NCBI RefSeq assembly: GCF_030150285.1 | Contig: NZ_JASLGE010000020.1 | Coordinates: 1 to 64,000, forward strand | Length of the DNA stretch: 64,000 nt | From: Pseudomonas sp. | Lineage (GTDB): Bacteria; Pseudomonadota; Gammaproteobacteria; Pseudomonadales; Pseudomonadaceae | Direction of reading: 5' to 3' | Shown here: piece by piece, positions 41,201 through 51,145 of the stretch | Numbering within the stretch: the first letter of the stretch is position 1 | Layout of the letters: each line of letters opens with the position of its first letter | The notes under the pieces: generated by a model | Told to the model about the DNA's origin: nothing | What the model saw: the letters and a program-made list of their open reading frames with translations, nothing else | Database searches by the model: none | Made by a program: the position numbers and the translations under genes

Positions 41201-42473
41201 AATGCAAAGAAGCCTCAAACCAAGCCTGGCGGTCACTGTCGCTGGCTTTTCGCAACCACTCACGGGTTTTTTTCGCCAGCGCCTTGGCCACGCGCGCGCT
41301 GAGAGCAAGTGCCTGGTTAAAGCGTGGTGTGTAATCCAATACGTGATCCAGGTGTTCATGCAGCCTGGCTGGCGAGACCGTGTTGGCTAAAGACAAGGCG
41401 TGTTTTAGATTGGCTTGACGCTGCTCGTCATGCACGGTGAACCAATACTCGAATACCGACTCATGCACCTCTCGAAAGGTGAAGTCAAAAGAGGCTGTAG
41501 TGCTTTCAGCCATTGCCTGAACACGCGTCAGGTCAGTGGGAGACAACAGCTCCAGTAATGATTCGAACTCAGTGACGGCTAACTGGCGACGGTTCAGTTC
41601 AACCTGCAGTGCCTGCAGGGAATCAAACCCCTGCAGGCCGCCTGAAGGGGTATAAAGCACAACCTCGCCGGCATTGGCGTGCGCATTGATTTCCAGTTCT
41701 GTCGTCTTGGGTGCAATACGGGCCAGGCCTGAAGCATCGATGGTTGACGATCCATCACGAGCCGACATAACCCAGGCACCGGCAAAAATAATCGGTGGCT
41801 GTGCTGAATGGTCTTTTAACGTCAGTGCATAAACGGCCGGGCGGGAATGGGCCGGCAACGCAGCACGAGTGGCCAACGTCGGGTAGAGCACGACGTAATT
41901 GACCAGTTGCACCTGGCCCGGTGTCAGTGTGGTGTCGTAATTCAATAACTCGACTTCGGCCTTCAGCAGGTCGCGCAGTTTGTCGAGCAACCAGGACTTA
42001 CGGGTTTGAGTGCCTGCCTGGCTGTGCATGTGCTGCCAAAACTGCGCGGTGTGAGACTCGCAGTCACTGATGAAGAAACGCTGTGCGCGGGATATAAAGC
42101 TTTGTAACTCCCCCACACTCACTGAGGCCGCCGAGGTCTCGCCCGCGACCTCAAGGGTTGTGTGCAACAGGTTGTACGCTGGGGGCTGCCCGCTGCACAG
42201 CGCCTGTAAAAGGGTGTCGAGTACGTGCGCAGACTGCGCGCCGTCTTCTTCACGAATAAACACGCGTGCCGGGTCGAGGGGCTGCGCAGCGTGCGGGAAC
42301 GTAGCCTTCAGTTCACTGTGTACAAACGAGTGAAAAGTGGGTTGCTCGGTGAGCAACGTCTGGATCTGATTGCCGATCTGCGTCCATTTCCTGATTAGGG
42401 CCTGTTCCTGTTCGCCACTGATCGCGATCAGGTCGGCACTCAGGTCTTGCGATAAATGAAATACATCACTCAT
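38226..42473 (-). CDS. large DUF6543 (dermonecrotic toxin domain) protein
   Basis: The 1415-residue protein has no signal peptide. The first 350 residues are helical and unrecognised. About 380-780 resembles the dermonecrotic-toxin DUF6543 region found in large Pseudomonas toxins (YARDQIQDAIQTEYGLIIDPDTV, IKHIIRTVNIGDNYQAFLRDRF). About 800-875 has hydrophobic helices that could insert into membranes. About 895-960 is a conserved segment (YAGVFERPAKRGGFSQYFIY, WRVIDMRRPRAWYRD). Around 1040-1090 lies a Pro/Thr-rich linker containing KRKRP, like a nuclear localisation signal, and about 325 further residues follow. Many relatives carry LRR-NEL ubiquitin ligase ends; none is visible here. Toxin function, target and secretion route are inferred. 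GAGG lies eight bases before the start. Confidence 0.75.
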   Translation of the reverse strand: MSDVFHLSQDLSADLIAISGEQEQALIRKWTQIGNQIQTLLTEQPTFHSFVHSELKATFPHAAQPLDPARVFIREEDGAQSAHVLDTLLQALCSGQPPAYNLLHTTLEVAGETSAASVSVGELQSFISRAQRFFISDCESHTAQFWQHMHSQAGTQTRKSWLLDKLRDLLKAEVELLNYDTTLTPGQVQLVNYVVLYPTLATRAALPAHSRPAVYALTLKDHSAQPPIIFAGAWVMSARDGSSTIDASGLARIAPKTTELEINAHANAGEVVLYTPSGGLQGFDSLQALQVELNRRQLAVTEFESLLELLSPTDLTRVQAMAESTTASFDFTFREVHESVFEYWFTVHDEQRQANLKHALSLANTVSPARLHEHLDHVLDYTPRFNQALALSARVAKALAKKTREWLRKASDSDRQAWFEASLHYRSLSLIARENGEPSAYQYGSRAFLLSYARDQIQDAIQTEYGLIIDPDTVYVTTTAAERGTGPVIPISPYGTSSYTAVNSLSRTGPTIRLVSTSRSLSQLALENISALDVDYALTATLTTGSPQGPRMEDLNPAQIKHIIRTVNIGDNYQAFLRDRFIDSPQAVARLETATDLLNAQMQVDALEAKISGDFSPDRVDRGYRWVQAVIKAAQDPQQPATFEGHQLKVHQLLISEATVRGVLIILAPPSGTFIPSPERLDIITPQPQPSVSAMVVYTPEAPDGRRFREYENRSHMASRFLNDPAMAEYLVSRVSEGAQARVKQLVDEGLRGADVRDVEIAGNFIEQACLAEIGYALTSADALSLSTTESNRLAVWSSIETAVDIATMVLPFKVTAMIALGRSLIEIWHGFDAVKRGNQQEALGHFVGMIERWVDAGVDIGIAIAKLPVKGVTRVVPALDPKMAYARNLEGLIQRTDGVYAGVFERPAKRGGFSQYFIYQQKHWFQVVYDKTRQTWRVIDMRRPRAWYRDPILLGSDGLWRIGTPELSVLGGGKISLAAFRVRVALPNLSLEEARKLLDQYVFPAAVRDRLEIDLADYLVKHKTFPLWSQRYLKPGLDGSGLPVTAPEAGTTPASALSNKRKRPILDEEPARSKPVQPIPPTSTITQVAATSTEWQNWGRASLDHPFTPVSLSPPIYKLGDNPHLRVIEKEGKLFEILPQGNLALDNQVYLKNPGRPSPRYEQLELLIFKNKYLQPRLAEFEKGAWVVREPLLQKPIWHYIGSILPSLTPESAQVLAKRLYVLADRTTSALSQARMRTIAHTLHGWIFGHLVHASALLSDPLAMLTPGLRIGTKTLHLRARATSAWFDRIDFVLKTGDFLKLTDANGLNAVMRSFLQKLDYIIYPDIPGFSELVFRRKGAQTLNFMQLHRVSGTQLTLVTELNDAVTLMISKNPLSPLSLALTNAKAEGKLVTLLGGVQDTPPFGIAQGFIYRV

Positions 42474-42660
42474 GGGTTATGCCTCACGTAGAAAGTCGTG
42501 AAGCAGTGTCCGCCCGGATTCAACCTTGTATGACATACATAGCTAATACGGCGTTAAGCGTTCCGGGCAGGTCTCGCCACGCTTGCGCCACAAAATGCCT
42601 GAGCCAAAGAGGTGGTCTGGATGGCGGTGCCCCCGTGGTATTCCCGGTCGGCCACATGCA

Positions 42661-42686
42661 AAAAAGCCCGGCGCAAGGGCCGGGCG
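42661..42686 (-). terminator. terminator between the secreted protein and the toxin gene
   Basis: GCCCGGC (42667-42673) pairs with GCCGGGC (42680-42686) around six bases. On the minus strand a run of six T (complement of 42661-42666) follows. It separates the secreted-protein gene from the DUF6543 gene, so they are separate transcripts. Confidence 0.88.
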
Positions 42687-42730
42687 TTCGAAACCTGCCA
42701 GGCCCGTTGCAAAGGGGCCCTAAGCTGAAA

Positions 42731-43183
42731 TTACCAGACGCCTGTCCCGCACGGGTTTTCCTTCGAGCCATACGGTTTGGTCAATTGGCTTAGTCCTTGG
42801 GTCGGGATCGAACTGGTCAACCCCTCAGCCTTCAACTCAATGCGCTTGGCCTTGCGCAGGGCAGCCCAAAACGCCGGGAAGTACCCCGAGCAAGCATTGC
42901 ACTCGACATAAAACGGGTTGCTGTACTCAACCCCATCGACAATCACATCAAAACCGCCTTTGTCGTTGTGTGAGTCAAACGCCTTGCCGGCAATAATTGC
43001 AGAGGCACTCACCGGGCTCATCTCATCATCGGCGTCGCAGGCGAAATTCAAGTAACTTTTGCCCTCATCACCGACATAAAATTCAGTCTTGCCCTGCCCC
43101 CAACCCGATTGCCACGCTTGGGGAGCCGCGAATGCGCAAGCGCTTGCCAATGACAGAAAAATCGAAAATGTAACCCTTTTCAT
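42731..43183 (-). CDS. secreted hypothetical protein in the islet
   Basis: The 150-residue protein has a signal peptide (MKRVTFSIFLSLASACAFA) and a mature beta-rich domain with four cysteines (FACDADDE, VECNACSGY, ENPCGTG), so it should be folded in the periplasm or secreted. No family is recognised. The start at 43183 uses the AGGGAC upstream; an ATG two codons earlier is too close. It lies upstream of the DUF6543 gene but behind a terminator, so an immunity or effector link is speculative. Confidence 0.7.
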   Translation of the reverse strand: MKRVTFSIFLSLASACAFAAPQAWQSGWGQGKTEFYVGDEGKSYLNFACDADDEMSPVSASAIIAGKAFDSHNDKGGFDVIVDGVEYSNPFYVECNACSGYFPAFWAALRKAKRIELKAEGLTSSIPTQGLSQLTKPYGSKENPCGTGVW

Positions 43184-43395
43184 GCCCATGTCCCTTTGGT
43201 CGTTGCCGAATTGAGTGATGTCAAAATAATACTATTTGAATGCCCTGGGAAATCTTTTGTGGGCTGGGTGCGGGCGTTGGTAGTTTTGGCAGGTTGCATC
43301 CTGCAGGAGTGTTTGCAGAACGTAATTGGGCGTGTTCAGCAGAGGCTGACCTGCTCGCGCCGGGGAGGCCTGCCCTTCTGGCGTGGGTTATCCGT

Positions 43396-43608
43396 GTTCG
43401 TCCGCCGTACAACTGCTGTCACACCTATGCGACAATAGGCCCAATGTCCGGTTTAAATCCTTCGTTCATCGCCCAGCAGCTTGGCCATAGCGTGCACATG
43501 CTGCTGACGACTTCTGCGCGTTGGATTAACTCAAGTTCAGATTGGAGCGAGCTGGAAACACTGCAACTTGGTATCAAAATGGTATCAGCCGCAATCAGCG
43601 CAACGTAA
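43396..43608 (+). pseudogene. C-terminal remnant of a dead tyrosine integrase
   Basis: From 43396 the frame matches the end of a phage-type integrase: VRPPYNCCHTYATIGPMSG, then FIAQQLGHSVHMLL and ARWINSSSDWSELETL. Two catalytic residues are lost. The Arg expected after YNC is Cys (TGT at 43417-43419, one C-to-T step from CGT), and the Tyr expected in TYARW is Ser (TCT at 43513-43515). The N-terminal and central domains are missing upstream. It ends 20 bases before ybiT. This is decay of an element that once inserted here. Confidence 0.75.
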
Positions 43609-43628
43609 GTTATTGATAGGTAAAGCAA

Positions 43629-45215
<1,587 letters not shown>

Positions 45216-45231
45216 TTTCACGCGACTGACT

Positions 45232-45255
45232 CCTGTAGGCGCTCGCGCCTACAGG
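45232..45255. repeat. perfect palindromic stem after ybiT
   Basis: CCTGTAGGCG (45232-45241) pairs exactly with CGCCTACAGG (45246-45255) around CTCG. It lies 17 bases past the ybiT stop and resembles a short Pseudomonas REP, probably acting as a terminator. Confidence 0.65.
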
Positions 45256-45354
45256 TTTAGAACAGGTTCACAAAGCTGATCGTTAGCCTGCTTTCTTTTA
45301 GTCCGGTGCCACGCCATCATACGGGCCATCGATTGTTGGCCGGACGCCACGCAC

Positions 45355-46539
45355 ATGCCTCAACACCCCGCCTCTCCCCGCGCTCTACCGATTACCCTGC
45401 AAATCCTGTCCATTGTGTTCTACACCTTCATTGCCTTTATCTGCATTGGCTTGCCGATTGCGGTGTTGCCGGGGTATGTCCACGATCAACTGGGCTTCAG
45501 CGCAGTGGTTGCCGGCCTGACCATTGCTTCGCAATACCTGGCCACGTTGTTGAGCCGACCTGCCGCCGGGCGGATCGCCGATAAGCAGGGCACCAAGCCT
45601 GCTGTGGTCTACGGCCTGATCGGCATTGTCATCAGCGGTGTGCTGACCTGTATCGCCGTCTGGACGCAAGCCTGGCCCGTGTTAAGCCTGTGTGTTCTGA
45701 TTGTCGGCCGCTTGTTTTTGGGCGTCGCCCAAGGCTTGATCGGCGTCGGCACCATCAGTTGGGGCATTGCCCAAGTGGGCTCGGCCCACACCGCGCGCAC
45801 CATCGGCTGGAATGGCATCGCGTCCTATGGCGCTATCGCCATCGGCGCGCCGCTGGGGGTTGTGATGGTCGACGCGCTGGGGTTTGTCAGCCTGGGGTTT
45901 GCCCTGCTGTTGCTGGCGGTGATGGCACTGCTGCTGATCCGTAATAAAACGTCATGCCCTGTCATCAGTGGCGTCAGGCTGCCGTTCTGGTCGGTGTTTG
46001 GCCTGATTGCGCCCTACGGCATCAGCTTGACCCTGGCCTCCATCGGTTACGGCACCCTGACCACCTTTATCACCCTGTTCTATATCGACCGGGGCTGGAC
46101 GGGAGCGGCGTACTGCCTGACGGTATTTGGTGTGTGCTTTATTCTGGCGCGCTTGCTCTTCACCTCTACCATTGGCCGCCTGGGCGGCTTTACCGTGTCC
46201 ATCGCCTGCATGGGGCTGGAAGCCCTGGGCCTGGTGCTGCTGTGGCTTGCGCCTTCCAGCCTGTATGCCCTGATCGGCGCAGGTCTGACAGGGGTTGGCC
46301 TGTCGCTGGTGTACCCGGCCCTGGGGGTTGAGGCGGTCAAACAGGTGCCGGTGAGCAGCCGAGGGGCCGGTTTGGGGGCCTACGCGGTGTTTTTCGACCT
46401 GGCCTTGGCCATTTCGGGCCCGCTGATGGGCGTCATTGCCCTGAATATGGGCTACCCGTGGATATTCTTCAGTGCGGCGCTGTTCTGTGTGTTGGGCCTG
46501 TTGTTGACCGTCGGCCTCTCACGGCGAAAAGCGCTTTAG
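45355..46539 (+). CDS. MFS transporter, YhhS/YfcJ type
   Basis: The 394-residue inner-membrane protein has about twelve helices. The MFS loop motif GRIADKQGTKPA follows helix 2, and GRLFLGVAQGLIGVG is typical of the UPF0226 YhhS/YfcJ group, suggested to export arabinose or other small molecules. The substrate is unknown. No strong ribosome binding site precedes the ATG. It ends next to a convergent hydrolase gene. Confidence 0.87.
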   Translation: MPQHPASPRALPITLQILSIVFYTFIAFICIGLPIAVLPGYVHDQLGFSAVVAGLTIASQYLATLLSRPAAGRIADKQGTKPAVVYGLIGIVISGVLTCIAVWTQAWPVLSLCVLIVGRLFLGVAQGLIGVGTISWGIAQVGSAHTARTIGWNGIASYGAIAIGAPLGVVMVDALGFVSLGFALLLLAVMALLLIRNKTSCPVISGVRLPFWSVFGLIAPYGISLTLASIGYGTLTTFITLFYIDRGWTGAAYCLTVFGVCFILARLLFTSTIGRLGGFTVSIACMGLEALGLVLLWLAPSSLYALIGAGLTGVGLSLVYPALGVEAVKQVPVSSRGAGLGAYAVFFDLALAISGPLMGVIALNMGYPWIFFSAALFCVLGLLLTVGLSRRKAL

Positions 46540-46540
46540 C

Positions 46541-47572
46541 TCATTGGCGGGCCGTGCTCAACCCCGAATGAGGGCTGGCTTGCAGGGTTTTGCTGAAAAA
46601 ACGCCTGGCCTCGTCAATCAGGTCCCGGTGAATGTCCTCGCGGTCCACGCCGTCGGCATCGGTGCACAACCCTGGCATGGCCGCCAATTGCTCATCGGTG
46701 CACGGTGCCATAAACACAAAATGGCCGGCACCCGGAATCAATTTGAACTCGGGAGCTACGGGCAGCTTACGAGCCAGTTGATCGGCATTTTGCTCGGGGT
46801 AAACCAGCGTGTCCCCTTCGCCGCTGTATAGCAGCACCGGCACATGCACCTGGGCAAGTGTTTGGCGACCGAACATCAAGCTTAGAGGTGCCATTAACAA
46901 CAGCGCCTTCACGCGTGTGTCGGCGACTGGCTCCAGGTCATCGCGGTCGGCAATCAGCTCACCTTTTTGCGTGCACGCATCATGGTCATCCGGGCGTTCT
47001 TGGCAGTAACGCCGCAAACGGTCTAGGTCCGGCTCGGCACCCGCCAGAATCAACGCCGTTTCACCCCCGGCCGAATAGCCAATCACCCCCACGTGTTTGG
47101 GGTGCACATAAGGCGAGAGGTCTGGGTCGGCCAGCGTTGCGCTGATCGCGGCTGAAATTTGCATCGGCCGCCCATACAGGTTGCTCAAGGTTCCAAGGCG
47201 GCTTTGATCTTTATAGTTGTCGCCCGGGTGCAACACGGCGACCACCACAAACCCCTTGCTGGCCAACGAGGTCACCAGATCATGCAGAGCCAGCGATGTG
47301 CCGGTGTTGCCGTGGGACAGCACCAGCAATGGATAACGGCCCATGGCCACAGGCGCATTTTCGGTGGCATCGACATCAAAGGTGCCGATGCGGCTGATAC
47401 CGGCCTTGGCCGTGGAGGGATAAAAGGCGATGGCATGCATGGGTTGATCGTCCAGCGGGTCCGGGAACGTCAGGCGATGGAAGCCTGTGCTCCAGTGAAT
47501 GGCCGGTTCGGCCTGCACCCCTATGGGGCAGGCCGACAGAAACAACAGCACGACAGCGCACAAACGCATCAT
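46541..47572 (-). CDS. exported alpha/beta hydrolase, dienelactone-hydrolase-like
   Basis: The 343-residue protein has a signal peptide (to QA/EP) and an alpha/beta hydrolase fold. The oxyanion region is LLVLSHGNTGTS; the nucleophile elbow is GYSAGG (Ser), the acid is probably in SGEGDTLVYPE and the catalytic His in IPGAGHFVFMAP. Several Cys near the end may form disulfides. It resembles 'predicted dienelactone hydrolases' of proteobacteria; the substrate is unknown. Confidence 0.87.
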   Translation of the reverse strand: MMRLCAVVLLFLSACPIGVQAEPAIHWSTGFHRLTFPDPLDDQPMHAIAFYPSTAKAGISRIGTFDVDATENAPVAMGRYPLLVLSHGNTGTSLALHDLVTSLASKGFVVVAVLHPGDNYKDQSRLGTLSNLYGRPMQISAAISATLADPDLSPYVHPKHVGVIGYSAGGETALILAGAEPDLDRLRRYCQERPDDHDACTQKGELIADRDDLEPVADTRVKALLLMAPLSLMFGRQTLAQVHVPVLLYSGEGDTLVYPEQNADQLARKLPVAPEFKLIPGAGHFVFMAPCTDEQLAAMPGLCTDADGVDREDIHRDLIDEARRFFSKTLQASPHSGLSTARQ

Positions 47573-47659
47573 GGCGGCTTACCTTGTGTAGCGTGGAGAA
47601 CGATGCCGGAGCGACTTTCACGCTCTGCATAACCCAAGCCAGTGTCGTAAGCCAGATGC

Positions 47660-47708
47660 AAAAAACGCCGTACTCTGGCTTGTCAATGACAAGCAGAATA
47701 CAGCGTTT
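47660..47708 (-). terminator. long imperfect terminator after azoR
   Basis: A stem with GCTTGTC/GACAAGC at its core and AAACGC/GCGTTT at its base (47663-47708) has a few mismatches. On the minus strand it is followed by a T run (complement of 47660-47665). Confidence 0.75.
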
Positions 47709-47733
47709 CGCAGGTAGGGCGTTGCGAGAAGGC

Positions 47734-48345
47734 TTACGCGGCGCTGAACAAACCGTCGGTAATTTGCGCCTGAGCACCGCTCATGGCCGCACTGCGGGCT
47801 TCATCGCCATACGCCAGGCCGTGAGCGCGCACGAACTCAACATCGGTAATACCGAGAAAGCCCAGCATCACTTTCAAGTAGTCTTCGTGGGCCACACCGG
47901 TGGCTTGACCGACGTGCAACCCACCGGAGGTGGAAACCACAATCACTTTCTTGTTACCACACAACCCTTCAGGCCCGTTTTCGGTGTAACGGAACGTCTG
48001 GCCCGCCACCGCAATGCGGTCGATCCAGGCTTTGAGCTGGGTGGGAATGGTGAAGTTGTACATCGGGGCCGCAATCACCACGGCATCTGCCGCCAGGAAC
48101 TGCGCCAGGGTGTCAGCGCTCAGCCGGGCCTCCTGTTCCTGGGCTGCATCGCGCAATTCGGCCGGGGTTCCTGCGGCCACTAACGTGGCGCTCGAAAAAT
48201 GCTCAATACCTTCTGCCGCCAGGTCACGGTAGCTGACCTCAATACCTTCATCAGCCGCCTGCCAGGCTTTGACCACTTCACGGCTCAACTGACGCGAAGC
48301 CGAGTTGTCGCCCAGAATGCTCGAATCGATATGCAACAGTTTCAT
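47734..48345 (-). CDS. azoR: FMN-dependent NADH azoreductase
   Basis: The 203-residue flavodoxin-like enzyme reduces azo dyes and quinones with NADH. Motifs: LLHIDSSILGDNSASRQLSREVV (FMN phosphate loop), APMYNFTIPTQLKAWIDRI and VSTSGG, which bind the flavin. Length matches AzoR (about 200). It is divergent from a LysR gene that probably controls it, as for other azoR-LysR pairs in pseudomonads. Confidence 0.94.
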   Translation of the reverse strand: MKLLHIDSSILGDNSASRQLSREVVKAWQAADEGIEVSYRDLAAEGIEHFSSATLVAAGTPAELRDAAQEQEARLSADTLAQFLAADAVVIAAPMYNFTIPTQLKAWIDRIAVAGQTFRYTENGPEGLCGNKKVIVVSTSGGLHVGQATGVAHEDYLKVMLGFLGITDVEFVRAHGLAYGDEARSAAMSGAQAQITDGLFSAA

Positions 48346-48429
48346 GCTGAACTCCAGAGATGACGATCGCCGTCAAGCGATCAAGTGGAGGGGATACTAC
48401 CGGGCAAATTAATCGACGATAAGTCAGCC

Positions 48430-48460
48430 ATTGTGCAATAGTTCGTCCCACCTGTAGGAC
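48430..48460. promoter_or_regulatory. dyads in the azoR-LysR spacer
   Basis: ATTG-TG-CAAT (48430-48439) and GTCC-N8-GGAC (48445-48460) lie in the spacer, just before the LysR start. Either could be the LysR site. Confidence 0.35.
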
Positions 48461-48473
48461 AATGAGAATTCAC

Positions 48474-49382
48474 ATGCAGGATCTTAACGATCTGTATTAC
48501 TTCGCCAAAGTGGTTGAAGCCGGTGGTTTTGCCGCCGCCGGGCGCGCGCTGGGCATCCCCAAGTCCCGCCTGTCCCGGCGGGTAGCCGAGCTTGAAGAGC
48601 GCCTCGGGGCCCGCTTGCTACAGCGCACCACTCGGCAATTGAAGTTAACGGCCGTGGGCGAGCGCTATCTGAGCCATTGCCAAGCCATGTTGTTGCAGGC
48701 CGAAATGGCCGACGAAGCCGTGGCCAGCATGTCCAGCGAACCCCGGGGGCGCTTGCGCGTGTCTTGCCCGGTGGGCCTGGCACACGAGTTTATGCCGCAA
48801 GTGATTCGCTCATTTCTGCAGGCCTATCCCCAAGTGCAACTGGAAGTCATCTTGCTCAACCGGCGGGTCGACCTGGTCACCGAAGGCATTGATGTGGCCT
48901 TGCGCGTGCGCGAACTGGGGGATGAAGACCCGCTACTGGTCACACGACGGTTGCGCGAGGCGCAAACCGTGATGGTGGCCAGCCCTGCGTTCGCCCGACA
49001 ATGGCCGGTGAACAGCCCGGATGACCTGAAACATATTCCCTTGCTGGGTGCCCTTGAGGCCGATCGCATGGTGCATCTGCGCATGCTCGACGAGCAGGGT
49101 CACGCCTATAACCTGGTGCAGGAAGCCCGCCTGGGCATTGATGATTTTGTCGTGCGCAAAGCCTGCACCCTGGCAGGCCTTGGCTTTACGGTACTGCCGA
49201 TGATGTACTGCGAACAGGAACTGCAAGAGGGCCAATTGGTGCAATTGCTGCCCAAATGGTCATTGCCCGGTGGTTTGTTGCATGCGGTGTACCCCCATCG
49301 ACGCGGGGTGATGCCTGCCGTACGTGCCTGGATTGAGCACTTGGCACACTCTTTTGAGCAGTGTGGAGACAGACGTCTATGA
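48474..49382 (+). CDS. LysR-family regulator, divergent to azoR
   Basis: The 302-residue regulator has the winged helix (FAKVVEAGGFAAAGRALGIPKSRLSRRVAELEERLGARLLQ) and an effector-binding domain. It probably controls azoR in response to quinones or electrophiles (inferred). The start is ATG 48474 (MQDLNDLYYF); an ATG four codons earlier has too short a spacer. Its stop overlaps the next start by four bases. Confidence 0.92.
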   Translation: MQDLNDLYYFAKVVEAGGFAAAGRALGIPKSRLSRRVAELEERLGARLLQRTTRQLKLTAVGERYLSHCQAMLLQAEMADEAVASMSSEPRGRLRVSCPVGLAHEFMPQVIRSFLQAYPQVQLEVILLNRRVDLVTEGIDVALRVRELGDEDPLLVTRRLREAQTVMVASPAFARQWPVNSPDDLKHIPLLGALEADRMVHLRMLDEQGHAYNLVQEARLGIDDFVVRKACTLAGLGFTVLPMMYCEQELQEGQLVQLLPKWSLPGGLLHAVYPHRRGVMPAVRAWIEHLAHSFEQCGDRRL

Positions 49383-49738
49383 CCCGAAAAATCATGAATA
49401 AAGCTGACGTAGCGGCCTTCTGCAATACCTTGCCGGGCGCGCAGTACGCCGTGAAATGGGGCGGGGTTGAAGTGTTTTATGTCGATCAGAGCAAAATGTT
49501 TGCCCTGTTCAACCTCACCCACGGTGGTCTCTCGTTCAAGGTCGAAAAGGATCTGTTTCTGGGCTATATAGACCGGCCGGGAATACGCCCGTCGCCTTAT
49601 TTGGCGCGGGCGTACTGGATCAATATGCAAGCGCCCTACCCCATGAGCGCTGAAGAACTACAAGACCTGCTGCAACGCTCTCACCAACTGGTGGTCGGCA
49701 AACTGCCGAAAAAGCGTCAGATCGGCTTGTTGCTCTAA
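49379..49738 (+). CDS. MmcQ/YjbR-family protein
   Basis: The 119-residue protein fits the MmcQ/YjbR family (a CyaY-like fold): KADVAAFCNTLPGAQYAVKWGGVEVFYV, a middle GGLSFKVEKDLF and the C-terminal LQDLLQRSHQLVVGKLPKK. The family is called DNA-binding but the role is unclear. Its ATG overlaps the upstream LysR stop (ATGA), so it is co-translated with the regulator. Confidence 0.85.
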   Translation: MTRKIMNKADVAAFCNTLPGAQYAVKWGGVEVFYVDQSKMFALFNLTHGGLSFKVEKDLFLGYIDRPGIRPSPYLARAYWINMQAPYPMSAEELQDLLQRSHQLVVGKLPKKRQIGLLL

Positions 49739-49742
49739 ACGA

Positions 49743-50141
49743 TCAGAGGCTGATGAAGGTCGTCTTCAAAAACAACACATCCATCCAGACGGCCTGATGC
49801 ACGGCCACAATCAGCCAGAACACAACCTGAAAGGACACCTTGCGGGTTTTGTGACGAAACACCTGTTGGGCCAGCAACGCACCCGGCCAGCCGCCCAACA
49901 GTTCAACCCCGTGCAAGGCCTTTTCGGGGGTGCGCCACTGGCCGGTTTTGGCCTGATGCTTGTCGTACCAGTACACACCAAACGCCACAGCGCTGGCGAC
50001 CCCATACGTGACCAGCGGGATACGCGTGATGCCCGTGAGCCACAGGCTCACGGAACCGCCCACGGGCAACGCACACAGCAGCGTGAACACCAGCAGTTTG
50101 AGTTTTACCCCGCGAACCGGCGCGCTGTGGGGCACCGCCAT
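49743..50141 (-). CDS. DUF1294 membrane protein
   Basis: The 132-residue protein has about three hydrophobic helices and the DUF1294 core YWYDKHQAKTGQWRTPEKALHGVELLGGWPGALLAQQVFRHK, with the last helix VVFWLIVAVHQAV. Some relatives carry an N-terminal cold-shock domain, absent here. The start is ATG 50141 with GAGG upstream. It lies 35 bases after uppP on the same strand. Confidence 0.87.
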   Translation of the reverse strand: MAVPHSAPVRGVKLKLLVFTLLCALPVGGSVSLWLTGITRIPLVTYGVASAVAFGVYWYDKHQAKTGQWRTPEKALHGVELLGGWPGALLAQQVFRHKTRKVSFQVVFWLIVAVHQAVWMDVLFLKTTFISL

Positions 50142-50176
50142 GGCGACCTCGTCACGCCGTTCTCTTGCCGGTTTTC

Positions 50177-51007
50177 TCACGCCGAAGCCGCCATCCAGTC
50201 GATCCAGCCAAACTTCCAGGTGGCCAGGATCAGCATGCCGAACGCAATGCGGTACCAGGCGAAGACCGCGTAGCTGTGGTTGGAAATGAACTTGAGCAAG
50301 GCCCGTACAGCAATCATGGCGAAGATAAACGACGTCACAAAACCGATCGCGAACACCGGCACATCATCTGGCTGAAACAGGTCACGGTATTTGTAACCCG
50401 AGTACACCGCCGCGCCGACCATCGTCGGCATGGCCAGAAAGAACGAAAACTCGGTGGCCGCTTTACGGGACAAACCAAAGAGCAGGCCGCCGATAATGGT
50501 GGAACCCGAACGCGATGTGCCGGGAATCATGGCCAGGCACTGCGCAAAACCGATTTTCACGGCGTCTTTCCACGTCATGTCATCCACTGTTTCGGCGCGG
50601 ATCACATGGTCACGACGCTCGGCCCACAACATGATCACACCGCCCACTACCAGCGCCGTGGCCACGGTAATCGGGTTGAACAGGTATTCATGAATCACGT
50701 CAGCGAAAATCACCCCCAGTACCACGGCCGGCATCACGGCGATGATCAGGTTGGCGGTGAAGCGGCGCGCCTGGGGTTGTGTAGGCAACCCGATGACAAC
50801 ATCGAGGATTTTGCGGCGAAATTCCCAGACAACGGCCAGAATCGCACCCAGTTGGATAATGATGTTGAACGCCATTGCGCGTTCGCCGCCAAAGTTGAGT
50901 TGGTCCGCCACAATAATCTGGTGGCCGGTGCTGGAGATCGGCAAGAACTCCGTCAGGCCTTCCACGATACCCAGTATCAACGCCTGTGCGGCTGTCCAAA
51001 GATCCAT
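50177..51007 (-). CDS. uppP: undecaprenyl-diphosphatase UppP (BacA)
   Basis: The 276-residue inner-membrane enzyme recycles undecaprenyl diphosphate for cell-wall synthesis and gives some bacitracin resistance. Family motifs: GIVEGLTEFLPISSTGHQII (the Glu-rich motif with the catalytic Ser-Thr-Gly-His) and PGTSRSGSTIIGGLLFGLSRKAA with the phosphate-binding Arg. The start at 51007 (MDLWTAAQ) is the family start. Confidence 0.95.
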   Translation of the reverse strand: MDLWTAAQALILGIVEGLTEFLPISSTGHQIIVADQLNFGGERAMAFNIIIQLGAILAVVWEFRRKILDVVIGLPTQPQARRFTANLIIAVMPAVVLGVIFADVIHEYLFNPITVATALVVGGVIMLWAERRDHVIRAETVDDMTWKDAVKIGFAQCLAMIPGTSRSGSTIIGGLLFGLSRKAATEFSFFLAMPTMVGAAVYSGYKYRDLFQPDDVPVFAIGFVTSFIFAMIAVRALLKFISNHSYAVFAWYRIAFGMLILATWKFGWIDWMAASA

Positions 51008-51145
51008 TGTTCCCCCATAAAGCTCCACCTCATGCAGAGCTGATTGATTAGTAGTCGATGTCAGCAACCGCAGCCGCGGGGTGGGTTGCTGATAAGAAAG
51101 GTTTACCCAAGCAGTGTGAAATAACTGTCGGAAATCAATAAAGAT

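Noticed and set aside
43240..43395. N-terminal or central part of the integrase remnant upstream of 43396
   Set aside because: The frame is open but its translation shows no integrase similarity in any frame I read; treated as unrelated sequence.
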